Source: Thalassospira mesophila (GTDB lineage Bacteria; Pseudomonadota; Alphaproteobacteria; Rhodospirillales; Thalassospiraceae). From it: a DNA stretch of 64,000 bases. Position 1 is the first letter of the stretch; every line of letters starts with the position of its first letter. The position numbers and the translations under genes were made by a program. The notes under the pieces were generated by a model that saw only the letters and a program-made list of their open reading frames with translations, did not search any database and was not told where the DNA came from. Positions 46,628-55,796 of the stretch are shown piece after piece. The stretch is from the NCBI RefSeq assembly GCF_002115755.1, contig NZ_JFKA01000008.1:62001-126000 (forward strand). Reading direction: 5' to 3'.

Positions 46628-48097
46628 TTACTGATCGCTATGAACCGTCCAGCGCAGGCTGGTTTCCTTGCCTGCGGGCAGGGTGATTTGCCATTTGATC
46701 TGCCCGGCATCCATGTCCTGATGCGGGTGATTTTCCTCGATGATTTTCCAGTTTGCCGGAAGCGTTTCCTCGATGGTGATCGTTTCATCGCGCGGGCCGC
46801 TGTTTTTCAGGGTCCATTCAAGGGTGGCGGCAACTTCATCGGGCAGGTTTTTGCGGGTCTTGCGATCATAGGTCACAACATGGCGGCTACCCGCAATGTC
46901 GCTGGCCTGTCCCAGTTGCAATTTCGCTTTTTCGCCCGCCGGGGTCAGGTTGATCTGGTCTTCCCCCAAAAAGGTGGCGATGCCGGTTGCATCATTGGCA
47001 TAGATGCGAATCTGCCCGGCAGGCCAGGGGCTTTGTTTGTCGATTCCGCCATCATTTTCAATGGTCAGTTCAATATCAGGCCGGATAAAATCCTGTCCTG
47101 TGGCGTTTCCGCTGTAATAAATTGAAGTGTTGCCTCGAAAAATTACGTCGCGGGCAACCTTGATCTGGCGTGTGTCAAGCAGCGGCAATGTCACCGCGTC
47201 ACCATTTTTCATATTCAGGCCGTGATAGGGCCCATAAATATGCAGGTTTTCAAACTTGTTGCGGCCGGCCTGCCCGCCATTGCTGTCAGCACTGGCAGAC
47301 ATCAGCATTTCGGTGCGCATGGCCTTTGCCATTGGCCGGGGCGAATTCTGGTTGGGGTCACCCGCCACGAGTTGCAAATCGGCATTGTCGATATCGCCGC
47401 CACTGTTATTAACGATCCGCGCGCGTGCGCCCAGATCAAGGGTGCCGGTTTTGCTGTCATAATGCCCGACATAGGCCGTTTGCCAGCTGATGCCGCCAAT
47501 CAGATAGGCCAGCGAAACATGATCGGTGGCCGTGCCGGTGCGGATAACCGCATCTAGCGAGGGGCGGGCGGTAAACCCGTCGGGCAGGGTTGGCATGACG
47601 ATATTCTGGATGGGGATATATTCCACGCCATCTGCGGTTTTAACCAGCGCCTGACCATCAAGCGCAATCAGGGTGGCGCTGATCAGGTCGTCATTGCGGC
47701 GAATTTTGATATCCTTGCCGATGAACTGTTCAAGCAGGGCATATCCGCCGCGCGAACCGGTGGGTTCGGTGGTTGATATTAATTGCAGGTTGGCGTTTTT
47801 ATCCGCCCCGATCAGCAGCGAGTCGTCGATCAGGGTGGCGGGTAAATCCATAATTTTCAGGGTGGACTGGCCCGCAGGCAGGGCCACATTACGCTGTTCG
47901 GCAATCATGGACAGGTTACCGGGATAAACTGTTAAGCGTAATTTGTTGCGATCATCGGCTGCCAGCGGAACGGCGTTTTCCGCTTTTTTTGCGGCATCGG
48001 CGGCTTGCGCATCGGAAATGGACAAATCAGGTGACGCAAACAGGGCGGCACCCAGGATGGTTGCAAGAACAAGGCGATTACGCAGTTCAGATGCCAT
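46628..48097 (-). CDS. DUF4139 family exported protein
   Basis: A 489-residue secreted protein: the ATG at 48097 (MASELRNRLVLATILGAALF) has AAAGGAC upstream and starts a signal peptide ending near DAQA. The body matches DUF4139, with YLIGGISWQTAYVGHYDSK and the later SRHVVTYDRKTRKNLPDEVA, a family of beta-rich proteins found in bacteria and fungi. No biochemical role is established. It is a single gene. Confidence 0.82.
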   Translation of the reverse strand: MASELRNRLVLATILGAALFASPDLSISDAQAADAAKKAENAVPLAADDRNKLRLTVYPGNLSMIAEQRNVALPAGQSTLKIMDLPATLIDDSLLIGADKNANLQLISTTEPTGSRGGYALLEQFIGKDIKIRRNDDLISATLIALDGQALVKTADGVEYIPIQNIVMPTLPDGFTARPSLDAVIRTGTATDHVSLAYLIGGISWQTAYVGHYDSKTGTLDLGARARIVNNSGGDIDNADLQLVAGDPNQNSPRPMAKAMRTEMLMSASADSNGGQAGRNKFENLHIYGPYHGLNMKNGDAVTLPLLDTRQIKVARDVIFRGNTSIYYSGNATGQDFIRPDIELTIENDGGIDKQSPWPAGQIRIYANDATGIATFLGEDQINLTPAGEKAKLQLGQASDIAGSRHVVTYDRKTRKNLPDEVAATLEWTLKNSGPRDETITIEETLPANWKIIEENHPHQDMDAGQIKWQITLPAGKETSLRWTVHSDQ

Positions 48098-48389
48098 GAA
48101 ACGGTCCTTTGAATATGTCAGCCACTTGGCCATGAAAGCATGATTTGGCGCAGTGTGCCGTGCAAACATGGCATCAAAAAGGAAAAACCGCGATCATCTT
48201 GCCAGATATCGCGGCCCAAGTTTTTGAAATCTTTAGGGCAATTGTTGCCCGCCCTGTTTGGGTATGCACCACCAGCCACAATAGAAACGCATATGCCGCC
48301 ATATGAATTTTACGTGCAAATTCTGTTGGCAAAGGGGGCTGGCAGTTTCTTTGGGAGATTAAATGTTTGGGGGAAGGGTCGAAAAGTGC

Positions 48390-48803
48390 TTATTCGCTCG
48401 GGATTAAGCGGCGACCCGCACATGCCTTTAACGCGTTGACAAGGCGGATGAATGTGCCTTTTGACATCATTCCATAAACGTATTTTCCGCCAGGTGCTGA
48501 TCTGGCGAGATCATATCCGGGCCAGTCAAATGCGTTAATGTCACGCAAGTTGATCCAGTGATCTCTTGTATCAAGGCCCATCTCTTTGCATTCAGCAGAT
48601 GTGAGTTTTAAACGATAGGGAGCTTCATCGGGGCCAGGTGGAGAATGACTGATTGCGACAAGGCTGACGCGAGCCTGATGTGTTACCAGTATGATCGCAG
48701 CCGGGTGAGGTTTTGCGGCATTTTCCAAGCCAGCGTTTGCTTGTTCTCGAAACAAAAAATCATAGCCGATGACAAGGCCGGGGCGTGGTTTGGGAAGAGC
48801 CAT
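48390..48803 (-). CDS. PemK/MazF-like toxin
   Basis: A 137-residue protein with the PemK-like beta barrel pattern: PRPGLVIGYDFLF at the start, HPAAIILVTHQ and VSLVAISHSPP, then the KLTSAECKEMGL and DHWINLRDINAFDWPGYDL segments. It begins 3 nt after the stop of the small antitoxin gene upstream. Proteins of this family cut RNA or block growth when released from the antitoxin. It is the distant 'plasmid maintenance toxin' branch, so the activity is an inference. Confidence 0.78.
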   Translation of the reverse strand: MALPKPRPGLVIGYDFLFREQANAGLENAAKPHPAAIILVTHQARVSLVAISHSPPGPDEAPYRLKLTSAECKEMGLDTRDHWINLRDINAFDWPGYDLARSAPGGKYVYGMMSKGTFIRLVNALKACAGRRLIPSE

Positions 48804-48806
48804 GAA

Positions 48807-49076
48807 TTAGGCGAGGTGATCATAAGTTTCGACAGCATCGTCCAGCGCATCGAAAAATGCATCATCTGCATCTTCAATGCGGATCAATTCCCGTTTCCGG
48901 CGACGGAGAAGTTCGAGTTCGGCCAACACGGCAGGGGAAATGAAAGCGCCAACGGTTCGTTTGTGGCTGTAGACAGTTATAACCCCATATTCGCGTGCAT
49001 CTTCCTTCATTTTGGGGAAATTACGGGCAAATTCGGTTGCCTGAACTTCGATTGCCCCCGAAATTTTGCTTTGCAT
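48807..49076 (-). CDS. Antitoxin of the PemK-like system (Phd/YefM-like)
   Basis: An 89-residue protein. The N-terminal half (IEVQATEFARNFPKMKEDAR, VITVYSHKRTVGAFISP) follows the Phd/YefM fold that dimerises on DNA, and the acidic C-terminus (RIEDADDAFFDALDDAVETY) would wrap the toxin. Antitoxin-first order and a 3-nt gap are typical. Its promoter at 49100-49128 contains an inverted repeat that it may bind. Confidence 0.82.
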   Translation of the reverse strand: MQSKISGAIEVQATEFARNFPKMKEDAREYGVITVYSHKRTVGAFISPAVLAELELLRRRKRELIRIEDADDAFFDALDDAVETYDHLA

Positions 49077-49099
49077 ATCTACATACCTAAGCTTGCATA

Positions 49100-49128
49100 C
49101 TTATATATCTAATGTGTAAAATACACAA
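49100..49128 (-). promoter_or_regulatory. Promoter and operator of the PemK-like toxin-antitoxin pair
   Basis: On the minus strand TTGTGT (49128-49123), a 17-bp spacer and TATAAG (49105-49100) form a promoter 24 bp before the antitoxin ATG. The inverted repeat TGTGTA-AAA-TACACA (49113-49127) overlaps the -35 box, a natural site for autoregulation. The region is much more AT-rich than its surroundings. Confidence 0.6.
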
Positions 49129-49327
49129 AATACGTAATTTATCAATGCAAAATTGATCTATGGTCAGTCAAGCTGAGAATTGTGTCAGTGCGACAGAAAA
49201 GAGCGCGCCACGTAAGCCGCACGCACTTCTTCCCGCCCGGAACGGCCCAAAATCGCTTGTGTGTAACAGCTTGCCCCCGGTGTATTTGGGGGTTGCCTGT
49301 GTTTTCAGGTAACCTGGCGACATCGCT

Positions 49328-49816
49328 TTACGCCGTTAACGGGTGGCGATAATCATATTTTGGTTGTTTCAGTTGCACCTGAAAGGCCGTTTGGCGCGAC
49401 GTATCGATTAAAATTGGTGTGCGCAAATTAACCGTCATTTCCGCATCCTTGCCGGTATCGGGCTTTTGCAGCGTCACGATCAGGACAATCGCCAGGTTTT
49501 CCGGGGAAATACCATGTATGGCGGCCAACGGGGCAACGTCGCTGTCAGCGAGAATACCGCTTTCGGAATTATAGGGCGCGACAATAAAGGCCAGCTCCGG
49601 GTCGGTCAGGCATTGCAGCAGTTTGAACGAATCACTGATTTCGCTGGGAAAATTGGCCAGCGCAAAGACGTTATTGTCGGAAAAGCCGCTTAAGCCGGCG
49701 GGCATGTAAATTGCCTTGTCCCAGCGAAATTCGCGGTCCCCCAGCAAGGTGGCAATGGTGACGGTTTGCGGAATATTGTTTTTTTCCAGTTCTTCGCGGA
49801 TGGTATTTTCTAACAT
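49328..49816 (-). CDS. fliW: Flagellar assembly factor FliW
   Basis: A 162-residue protein matching FliW: MPAGLSGFSDNNVFAL, LLQCLTDPELAFIVAPYN and the C-terminal TVNLRTPILID-(x)-RQTAFQVQL stretch. FliW binds flagellin and antagonises CsrA, linking flagellin synthesis to export in other bacteria. No csrA or flagellar gene is in this window, so the partner genes are elsewhere. The N-terminal 25 residues are an unusual extension. Confidence 0.8.
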   Translation of the reverse strand: MLENTIREELEKNNIPQTVTIATLLGDREFRWDKAIYMPAGLSGFSDNNVFALANFPSEISDSFKLLQCLTDPELAFIVAPYNSESGILADSDVAPLAAIHGISPENLAIVLIVTLQKPDTGKDAEMTVNLRTPILIDTSRQTAFQVQLKQPKYDYRHPLTA

Positions 49817-49953
49817 GCCTCGCTCCGATGCCGTTTTATGCAGTTATTTTGTACCAGCTATTCCACCCTATATTGGGGCAGTCGCGGTGCAGGTAAAGCA
49901 AGCAGATCAATTTTCGGAAAAATAAAGCACGCACGGCATGAAAAACGGTGTTT

Positions 49954-51342
49954 TTAGGCCGTTATCAGCGGGGTTTGAGTTTTGCGCGACTGATACCGCA
50001 CCGGAATTGGCGCTGAAAAACCCTTGACTCGAATTGTATCGTGGTTCGGTAACGCACAGAGCAGGGTTTTCCCCGCTGCGGGCAGTTCGCGTTCCAGCTG
50101 GTGGGCAAAGGCCTCGCTCATGACGATTTCGGCATTCAGGGTGCGGGTGGCCCGTTCCAGCCGTGCAGCCAGATTTACCGTGGCCCCGATAACGGCCGGG
50201 GTTACCGACTCGCCCTCGCCAATGTCGCCCACCACTGCGGGCCCGTAATGCAGGCCCACCCCGATGCGCAATGGCAAGGTGCGGTCCGACGGGTCAAGCG
50301 CGTGCCATTCACGAATATGTTCGATCATGGCCTGAGCGGCCGACAGGGCATTGGCCGTGGGGCAGGACATGGCATCAAAGGCGCCAAAGCTGGCCATCAT
50401 GGCATCGCCAATATATTTTTCGACAATCCCGCCATAGGACGCGACCTGGGTGGTCATGGTGCCGTGAAAGCGGTTTAAAAGGCGCATCACATCTTGCGGG
50501 TCGCGGTTTTCGGCATAGCCGGAAAAGCCGATAATATCGGCAAACAGCACCACGCATTCGCGCCGTTCGCCAATGCGGATCGGCTCGTCGCGTTCGGCCA
50601 ACTGGTCGGCCAGGGCGGCAGGGAAATAGCGCGCAAGGTTGCCATGTGCGCGTTCGGCGGCGGCAAACTGGCGGATGAGAATGCGCAACCGCGCCACCAT
50701 CACCGCACAGGCCAGCGTGAAAACAACAACAATCACCACCTGTTCGGCCAGTGCCGACACATCAAGATATTCCGGTCGGTTATAAAGCGGGACTTGCCCG
50801 TTTTCGCCGGGGCTCCATTGGTCGCCGAAATGTTGCGAAATTAAAATGCCGGGCCGGTTAACCAGCCAGATAATGCCCAATACCCAGGCGTTAAACAGCC
50901 ACAGACCAAACCACAAAATCAGGCGCGGTGAAAAGGTTAGAATAACCAGCGCCATCATGATCATGGAAAAGACAATGCCACGATCACGCGCGACAAAGCT
51001 GTAAACCCAGGCTTCGTGGTTGATAAACGGGTGTTGCGGGTCGGGCACGACCGAGACATAAACAATCAGCAATGCATCGGTAATCGCCAGAACATAAAGC
51101 AGCCAGCGCCAGTTATGGCCGCGATAGGCGACAAATACCTGAATGGCCACACCGGGAATAAACCATGTCAGCACCTCAAGCAGCGAATAAAGCTCGCCGC
51201 TGGGGGTGTTGGACTTGCTAAACAGCAACAGGATGAAGGCCAGCATGGCGATGCGTAAAAACGCAACGACAAACAGCCCTCGTCGTTCCTCGCGGTCGAC
51301 AAGGCGGTCAAACAGGGTGGGTTTGTCAGGACTTGCTTGCAT
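49954..51342 (-). CDS. Membrane-bound class III adenylate/guanylate cyclase
   Basis: A 462-residue protein (start MQASPDKPTLFDR). Six hydrophobic segments cover about residues 20-225, and the cyclase domain about 270-440. Metal-binding Asp residues are in VVLFADIIGFSGYAENR and VEKYIGDAMMASFGA, the latter also with the substrate-selecting Lys. The transition-state Asn and Arg are in VNLAARLER. The residue before TVN, often Asp in adenylate cyclases, is Ala (IGATVN), so ATP preference is not certain. The start overlaps the end of the crp-like gene by 17 nt. Confidence 0.9.
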   Translation of the reverse strand: MQASPDKPTLFDRLVDREERRGLFVVAFLRIAMLAFILLLFSKSNTPSGELYSLLEVLTWFIPGVAIQVFVAYRGHNWRWLLYVLAITDALLIVYVSVVPDPQHPFINHEAWVYSFVARDRGIVFSMIMMALVILTFSPRLILWFGLWLFNAWVLGIIWLVNRPGILISQHFGDQWSPGENGQVPLYNRPEYLDVSALAEQVVIVVVFTLACAVMVARLRILIRQFAAAERAHGNLARYFPAALADQLAERDEPIRIGERRECVVLFADIIGFSGYAENRDPQDVMRLLNRFHGTMTTQVASYGGIVEKYIGDAMMASFGAFDAMSCPTANALSAAQAMIEHIREWHALDPSDRTLPLRIGVGLHYGPAVVGDIGEGESVTPAVIGATVNLAARLERATRTLNAEIVMSEAFAHQLERELPAAGKTLLCALPNHDTIRVKGFSAPIPVRYQSRKTQTPLITA

Positions 51343-52054
51343 CGGCCAGTAATTCAGCCAGCCCGTCCTTGTCGCGAATGACCAGACGGCCATCGCGGCG
51401 CGTAATCAGGCCAGCCTTTTCCAGTTCACGCAGTTTCTTGTTTACCGCTTCGCGGGTGACACCCAGCATATAACCCAGTTCCTGCTGCGATAGCGGCAGG
51501 GCAATGCGAATGCCTTCCGGGTCCGGGCCGCCGTGGCGTTCAGCCAGCCATAACAGGCGTTTGATCAGCCGTGCGGTCAGATCGAGAAAATTGGCATCTT
51601 CAAGCAACGCACTGACCCAGCGCAGCCGACGGCACAAAAGGGCCGTGATATGGCGGCGCAGGTCGGTTTCGCGGTCGAAAATTTCAAAGAAATTATCGCG
51701 CGAAATGTAAAGCAGCCGGGTGGGGCCGACCGCACGCGCACTTGCCGTGCGTGGTTCGCTGTCAAGCAAGGCGATTTCGCCAAAAACAGCGCCGGGTGCC
51801 AGCACGTTAAGGACAATTTCCTTGCCCGAGCCCGACAGGCTGGAAATGCGGACTTTGCCCGCTTCAACGGCATAAAGGCCGTCGGCAGGGTCGCCTTTTT
51901 CGAACAATAAATCGCCATCCGCCAACCGTTTGATGGTGGCCGATTCCGACAATTGTTCCAGCAAGGCCGGATCAAGGTCTTCGAATAAAAAGCTGCCTGC
52001 CAAGATGCGCGAGGCGACTTTTGCAAACTGTGGTGGTGTTGTGAAACTGTTCAC
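51326..52054 (-). CDS. Crp/Fnr family transcriptional regulator
   Basis: A 242-residue regulator; the likely start is GTG 52054 (VNSFTTPPQFAKV) with a GAGGA site, the frame being open 28 codons further up. The cyclic-nucleotide-binding domain is complete, and its phosphate cassette FGEIALLDSEPRTASARA has the Arg and Ser that hold cAMP in Crp. The C-terminal helix-turn-helix reads LSQQELGYMLGVTREAVN. No Fnr-type cysteines are present. The cyclase gene overlaps its end, so the pair may form a local cyclic-nucleotide circuit. Confidence 0.92.
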   Translation of the reverse strand: MNSFTTPPQFAKVASRILAGSFLFEDLDPALLEQLSESATIKRLADGDLLFEKGDPADGLYAVEAGKVRISSLSGSGKEIVLNVLAPGAVFGEIALLDSEPRTASARAVGPTRLLYISRDNFFEIFDRETDLRRHITALLCRRLRWVSALLEDANFLDLTARLIKRLLWLAERHGGPDPEGIRIALPLSQQELGYMLGVTREAVNKKLRELEKAGLITRRDGRLVIRDKDGLAELLADASKS

Positions 52055-52424
52055 TGCATCCTCAGGGGAGAAGGCGTAACGTAAGGATCGGAGACTACCG
52101 AAGTTCCAACGTATCACGAAAAGGTACATAAGCGGCAAGCCTTTTGCCCGGTCTTTCTGTGGCTTGCACGAAAAAGTGTGTTTTTACCGTGATATCCCCC
52201 CGGACTTGGGTGTCTTTTGGCGGTAATCGGTCTCCCCGGGTTGCCGCCCTTGTTCAGATTGTGACGGTCTTTGTATTTTCCCCGAGATGCAACAGGGCCA
52301 AATGCACATCTGGCAGGCTCGATGTTATCAATCTTGCTTTATCCGGCCTCTCTGTTTGCAGATGAGGTCGGATTTTTTTTGCCGGGATGCTCTGGCAACC
52401 GGGGCGTGGATTAAAACGGATAGT
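52055..52424 (+). ncRNA. 370-bp region without a supported gene; candidate small RNA on plus strand
   Basis: Between the divergent crp upstream side and the end of recR there is no convincing protein gene. A plus-strand terminator at 52340-52377 has no known gene upstream, which suggests a transcript that begins somewhere in about 52060-52250 and ends there. The exact start cannot be fixed. Confidence 0.35.
52340..52377 (+). terminator. Orphan plus-strand intrinsic terminator
   Basis: ATCCGGCCTC pairs with GAGGTCGGAT (one G-U pair) around a 13-nt loop, followed by a run of eight T (52370-52377). The T-run is on the plus strand, so it ends plus-strand transcription; the flanking genes crp and recR run on the minus strand. 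Confidence 0.75.
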
Positions 52425-53012
52425 TTAGCTGCGCGCACGCAGGGCGGCGGTCAGCGTGCCGTCATCAAGATAATCCAGCTCGCCGCCAACCGGCACACCA
52501 TGGGCCAGCCGGGTGACTTTTACCCCGGTTTCCAAAAGGCGTTCGGTAATGTAATGCGCGGTGGTTTGCCCATCGACCGTCAGGTTGGTGGCCAAAATAA
52601 CCTCGGAAGCCCTGGTGTCCTTAACGCGCGATACCAGCTGGTCAATGCGCAAATCTTCGGGGCCAATGCCATCAAGCGGCGATAATGTGCCGCCCAGCAC
52701 ATGATATAGCCCCTTGAACGACGATCCGCGTTCCAGTGCCCATAAATCCTGCACTTCCTCGACCACGCAAATCATGTCGCGCTGGCGGTTGTGGCTGGCA
52801 CATATATGGCAGGGGTCGGTTACATCAACATTGCCGCAAATGCTGCAATTGGTCATGGCGCGCGCGGTTTCTTCAAGGGCCTGGGCCAAAGGCATCATCA
52901 GGGTTTCGGGTTTTTTCAACATCTGCAAAACCGCGCGCCGGGCCGAACGCGGCCCAAGGCCGGGAAGGCGGGCCAGCAGTTTGATCAGATTGTCTATTTC
53001 CCGTCCGGTCAT
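52425..53012 (-). CDS. recR: Recombination protein RecR
   Basis: A 195-residue DNA repair protein that works with RecF and RecO to load RecA at gaps. The helix-hairpin-helix [17 protein letters not shown] is at residues 15-31, the zinc finger [16 protein letters not shown] at about 57-72, and the Toprim domain starts [14 protein letters not shown]. It is the last of the dnaX-ybaB-recR cluster, with a terminator separating it from ybaB, so it may have its own promoter. Confidence 0.97.
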   Translation of the reverse strand: MTGREIDNLIKLLARLPGLGPRSARRAVLQMLKKPETLMMPLAQALEETARAMTNCSICGNVDVTDPCHICASHNRQRDMICVVEEVQDLWALERGSSFKGLYHVLGGTLSPLDGIGPEDLRIDQLVSRVKDTRASEVILATNLTVDGQTTAHYITERLLETGVKVTRLAHGVPVGGELDYLDDGTLTAALRARS

Positions 53013-53061
53013 GATTTTCCTGTATCACAGATGGCGATTTGTCATTTCTGGCACAAAAATA

Positions 53062-53084
53062 AAGGGCGGCGCAATGCCGCCCTT
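53062..53084 (-). terminator. Terminator between ybaB and recR
   Basis: AAGGGCGGC (53062-53070) pairs perfectly with GCCGCCCTT (53076-53084). On the minus strand the tail reads TATTTTTG, so it should end transcripts leaving ybaB. Confidence 0.8.
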
Positions 53085-53132
53085 ATATCGTGTCGTTATC
53101 GGGCGTAAAACGCACCGCCAACGGGCCCGTTT

Positions 53133-53456
53133 TTAAAATGGCAGTTTGAAGCCCTCGGGCAAATTCATGCCGCCGGTGACTTCTTTCATTTTTTCCGAAA
53201 CCGTGGCTTCAACCTTGACCTTGGCATCGTTATAAGCTGCCACGATCAGGTCTTCGAGGACTTCGATGTCTTCGGGGTCAACAATGGTTTTGTCGATGCT
53301 CAGGCCGCGCATTTCGCCTTTGCCATTCAACATCACCTTGACCATGCCCGCACCGGACTGGCCTTCAACTTGCAGCTCAACCAGTTTTTCCTGCATTTCC
53401 TGCATTTTGGACTGCATCTGGTGGGCTTGCTTCATCATCCCTGCAAGGTTCTTCAT
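53133..53456 (-). CDS. ybaB: YbaB/EbfC family nucleoid-associated protein
   Basis: A 107-residue DNA-binding protein of the YbaB/EbfC family, with the helical start [20 protein letters not shown] and the core [19 protein letters not shown]. It binds DNA as a tweezer-like dimer. Its ATG overlaps the dnaX stop by 4 nt, so translation is coupled. The position between dnaX and recR is conserved across bacteria. Confidence 0.96.
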   Translation of the reverse strand: MKNLAGMMKQAHQMQSKMQEMQEKLVELQVEGQSGAGMVKVMLNGKGEMRGLSIDKTIVDPEDIEVLEDLIVAAYNDAKVKVEATVSEKMKEVTGGMNLPEGFKLPF

Positions 53457-55258
53457 AGCTCGTCGTCTCCTTCGAGATAAAACGCATCATCATAAACCGA
53501 TCCACTGTCGTCGCCTTCGGCCAGTTCCGGGTTTTGACCCTCCGGTAAATGCACCGCGACGATTTTTGACGATGGAAATCCTTCAAGAACAGCCTTCACC
53601 AGCGGATCAAGCGAGGCATCCGCCTTGCGCTGTTCAAGTTCTTCAAGTTCCTGTTCCTTCAGGGTGGTGGCACCCTGTTCGCGCTCCGATACGGAAACAA
53701 TCCAGCGCTGCCCGGTCAGGCCATTCAGGGCCTTGATCAGCTGGCTCGATAAATCGGCATTGGCACCGCGTGCCGGGCGAAAATCAATCCGGCCTTTTTC
53801 AAATTTCACCAGATGAAGATAGTTTTTAACCTGAATGGCAAGGCCGGTGGTTTCCCGGTCGGCTGACAGCAGGGCGACCACTTCCTCAAGGCTTTCGGGC
53901 ATTTTGGCATAAACGGGCTGGTCGGCCTGTTGCGGGGCCGGGGCGTGCTGATGGGCGATGGCGCGTGCCGCATTGCCGCCCCCGTTCACAACCTGCATGC
54001 GGGGCCCGCCGCCCCCGCCACCATTGCCGCCGCCAGCGGCGCCATTATTGCCCGCCGCCGGGCCATTCAGGCCCGATTTCAGCTTTTTGATCAAATCGCC
54101 CGGCGATGGCATTTCGGCGGCATAGGCCAGCCGGATCAAAATCATTTCAGCCGCCTGAATGGGCGATGGTGCGATCCGGGTTTCTTCCAACCCTTTAAGC
54201 AGCATTTGCCACGCCCGCGTCAGTTGCGGCATTGCCAGTTTAACGGCAATTTCGCGGCCGCGTTCGCGTTCAATTTGCGAAACGCCCGGTGCATTTGCGG
54301 CATCGGGTGCCAGCTTGACGCGGGTTAACCAATGGGTCAGGTCCAGCAAATCTTGCAACATCACGGCCGGGTCACCGCCCAGCGCATATTGCGCGCCGAG
54401 CAATTCCAGCGCTTCGTTGATGTCACCCTTCATGGTCAAATCAAACAAATCGAAAATGCGCGACCGGTCTGACAGCCCCAGCATGTCACGCACTTGCTGG
54501 GTGGTCACCTTGCCCGCCCCGTGCGAAATCGCCTGATCAAGCAGGCTCATGCCGTCACGGACCGAGCCATCGGCGGCGCGCGCAATCAGGGCCAGGGCTT
54601 CTTCTTCAATTTCGGCATTTTCCAGCCCGGCGATGCGCTTGTAATGGGCGACCAGTTCGTCGGTCTGGACCCGGCGCAAATCAAACCGCTGGCAACGCGA
54701 TAATACCGTGATTGGAATTTTACGAATTTCGGTGGTCGCGAAAATGAATTTCACATGCTCTGGCGGTTCTTCCAGCGTTTTCAACAGCGCGTTAAACGCA
54801 CTTTTTGACAGCATGTGCACTTCATCGATGATGTATATTTTATAGCGTGCCGAGGTGGGGCGATAGCGCACCCCTTCAATCAGTTCGCGAATGTCATCCA
54901 CACCGGTGCGCGATGCGGCATCCATTTCCATCACATCCACATCGCGGTCTTCGGCAATGGCGCGGCAATGCTGGCACATACCACAGGGATCAATGGTGGG
55001 GCCGCCGGTGCCATCGGGGCCAACGCAATTTAACGCGCGCGCAATGATACGTGCCGTGGTGGTTTTACCAATGCCGCGCACACCGGTCAGAATAAAGGCA
55101 TGGGCCAGCCGCCCGCTTTCCAAGGCATTGGAAAGGGTTTTGACCATCGGCCCGTGCCCGATCAACTCGTCGAACGATTTGGGCCGATATTTGCGGGCCA
55201 GTACCTGATATTCGCTTTTGGGCGCATCTGGGCTGGCGGTCTGGGTCTGATCGGTCAT
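53453..55258 (-). CDS. dnaX: DNA polymerase III subunits gamma/tau
   Basis: A 601-residue clamp-loader ATPase. The P-loop [19 protein letters not shown], the four-Cys zinc site (CVGPDG, CGMCQHC), the Walker [10 protein letters not shown] and the sensor [11 protein letters not shown] are all in the first 200 residues. A Gly/Asn-rich linker near residues 408-425 separates the ATPase from the C-terminal tau-like part. No A-AAA-AAG slippery site was seen, so a short gamma form made by frameshift is not indicated. Transcribed with ybaB; ffs lies upstream. Confidence 0.97.
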   Translation of the reverse strand: MTDQTQTASPDAPKSEYQVLARKYRPKSFDELIGHGPMVKTLSNALESGRLAHAFILTGVRGIGKTTTARIIARALNCVGPDGTGGPTIDPCGMCQHCRAIAEDRDVDVMEMDAASRTGVDDIRELIEGVRYRPTSARYKIYIIDEVHMLSKSAFNALLKTLEEPPEHVKFIFATTEIRKIPITVLSRCQRFDLRRVQTDELVAHYKRIAGLENAEIEEEALALIARAADGSVRDGMSLLDQAISHGAGKVTTQQVRDMLGLSDRSRIFDLFDLTMKGDINEALELLGAQYALGGDPAVMLQDLLDLTHWLTRVKLAPDAANAPGVSQIERERGREIAVKLAMPQLTRAWQMLLKGLEETRIAPSPIQAAEMILIRLAYAAEMPSPGDLIKKLKSGLNGPAAGNNGAAGGGNGGGGGGPRMQVVNGGGNAARAIAHQHAPAPQQADQPVYAKMPESLEEVVALLSADRETTGLAIQVKNYLHLVKFEKGRIDFRPARGANADLSSQLIKALNGLTGQRWIVSVSEREQGATTLKEQELEELEQRKADASLDPLVKAVLEGFPSSKIVAVHLPEGQNPELAEGDDSGSVYDDAFYLEGDDEL

Positions 55259-55512
55259 TTATCCGGTCCGGCATGTTTCTGGTGTGCGCATGTTGGGTGC
55301 GTGAGTGTGTTTTAACAGCATCGGGCACCACGGGCAAAGATCAGATATGCATCGATGCCGCATTTGCAGCAATCCCGGTGGTTAACGGGCTGTCATTGGT
55401 CGATATATGGGGGGATGGATGGGGCTTGGCCAGCATCAGACCAATCAAATTACCAATCCGCACGGCAATGTCCGCGATGATAAAAGCGATCTGAAATGTA
55501 ACAGGGGGAAAG

Positions 55513-55526
55513 GCAACCAGTGTTGC
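55513..55526 (-). terminator. Possible terminator of the SRP RNA gene
   Basis: On the minus strand GCAAC-ACT-GGTTGC forms a short hairpin followed by CTTTCCCCC, directly after the SRP RNA 3' end. It is small, so confidence is modest. Confidence 0.4.
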
Positions 55527-55527
55527 A

Positions 55528-55632
55528 AAGGTGAGAGACCGGACCGCGACCCGGGCAAACTCGTTACGGCTGCTACCTTCCGGTCCTGACCGAGTTGGCG
55601 AGCAGTCCGTCCACGACCGGCCTCTCGCCCCC
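55528..55632 (-). ncRNA. ffs: Signal recognition particle RNA (4.5S type)
   Basis: A structural RNA of about 100 nt that with Ffh targets membrane proteins to the translocon. On the minus strand the conserved domain IV reads GTCAGGACCGGAAGGTAGCA, with the GGAA tetraloop and asymmetric bulge. The ends pair as GAGAGGCCGG with CCGGTCTCTC. The site upstream of dnaX is the standard location in many bacteria. End points are estimated from pairing. Confidence 0.92.
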
Positions 55633-55796
55633 TATATCGCGCAGGGCGTTTAAAAACGCAAGGGCCGATTGGGAATTTTTACAAAGCGCATGTTCGGCCT
55701 TTGCCAGGGCGGGGCTGGCGGTCTAATCTCGGGCAAATTTCAATTTAGGGCCGGTGCGCAGCAATGGCTGGGCCGGCCGATATTTGCAGGTAGGAA

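Noticed and set aside
52144-52365. 73-codon plus-strand frame next to crp
   Set aside because: No ribosome site, Cys- and Val-rich without pattern, and it runs into the terminator stem. A non-coding RNA explains the terminator better.
53793-53800. Possible frameshift site in dnaX for a short gamma form
   Set aside because: The only A-run found in the right region reads GAAAAAGG, which is not the A-AAA-AAG heptamer, and no stimulating hairpin was obvious.
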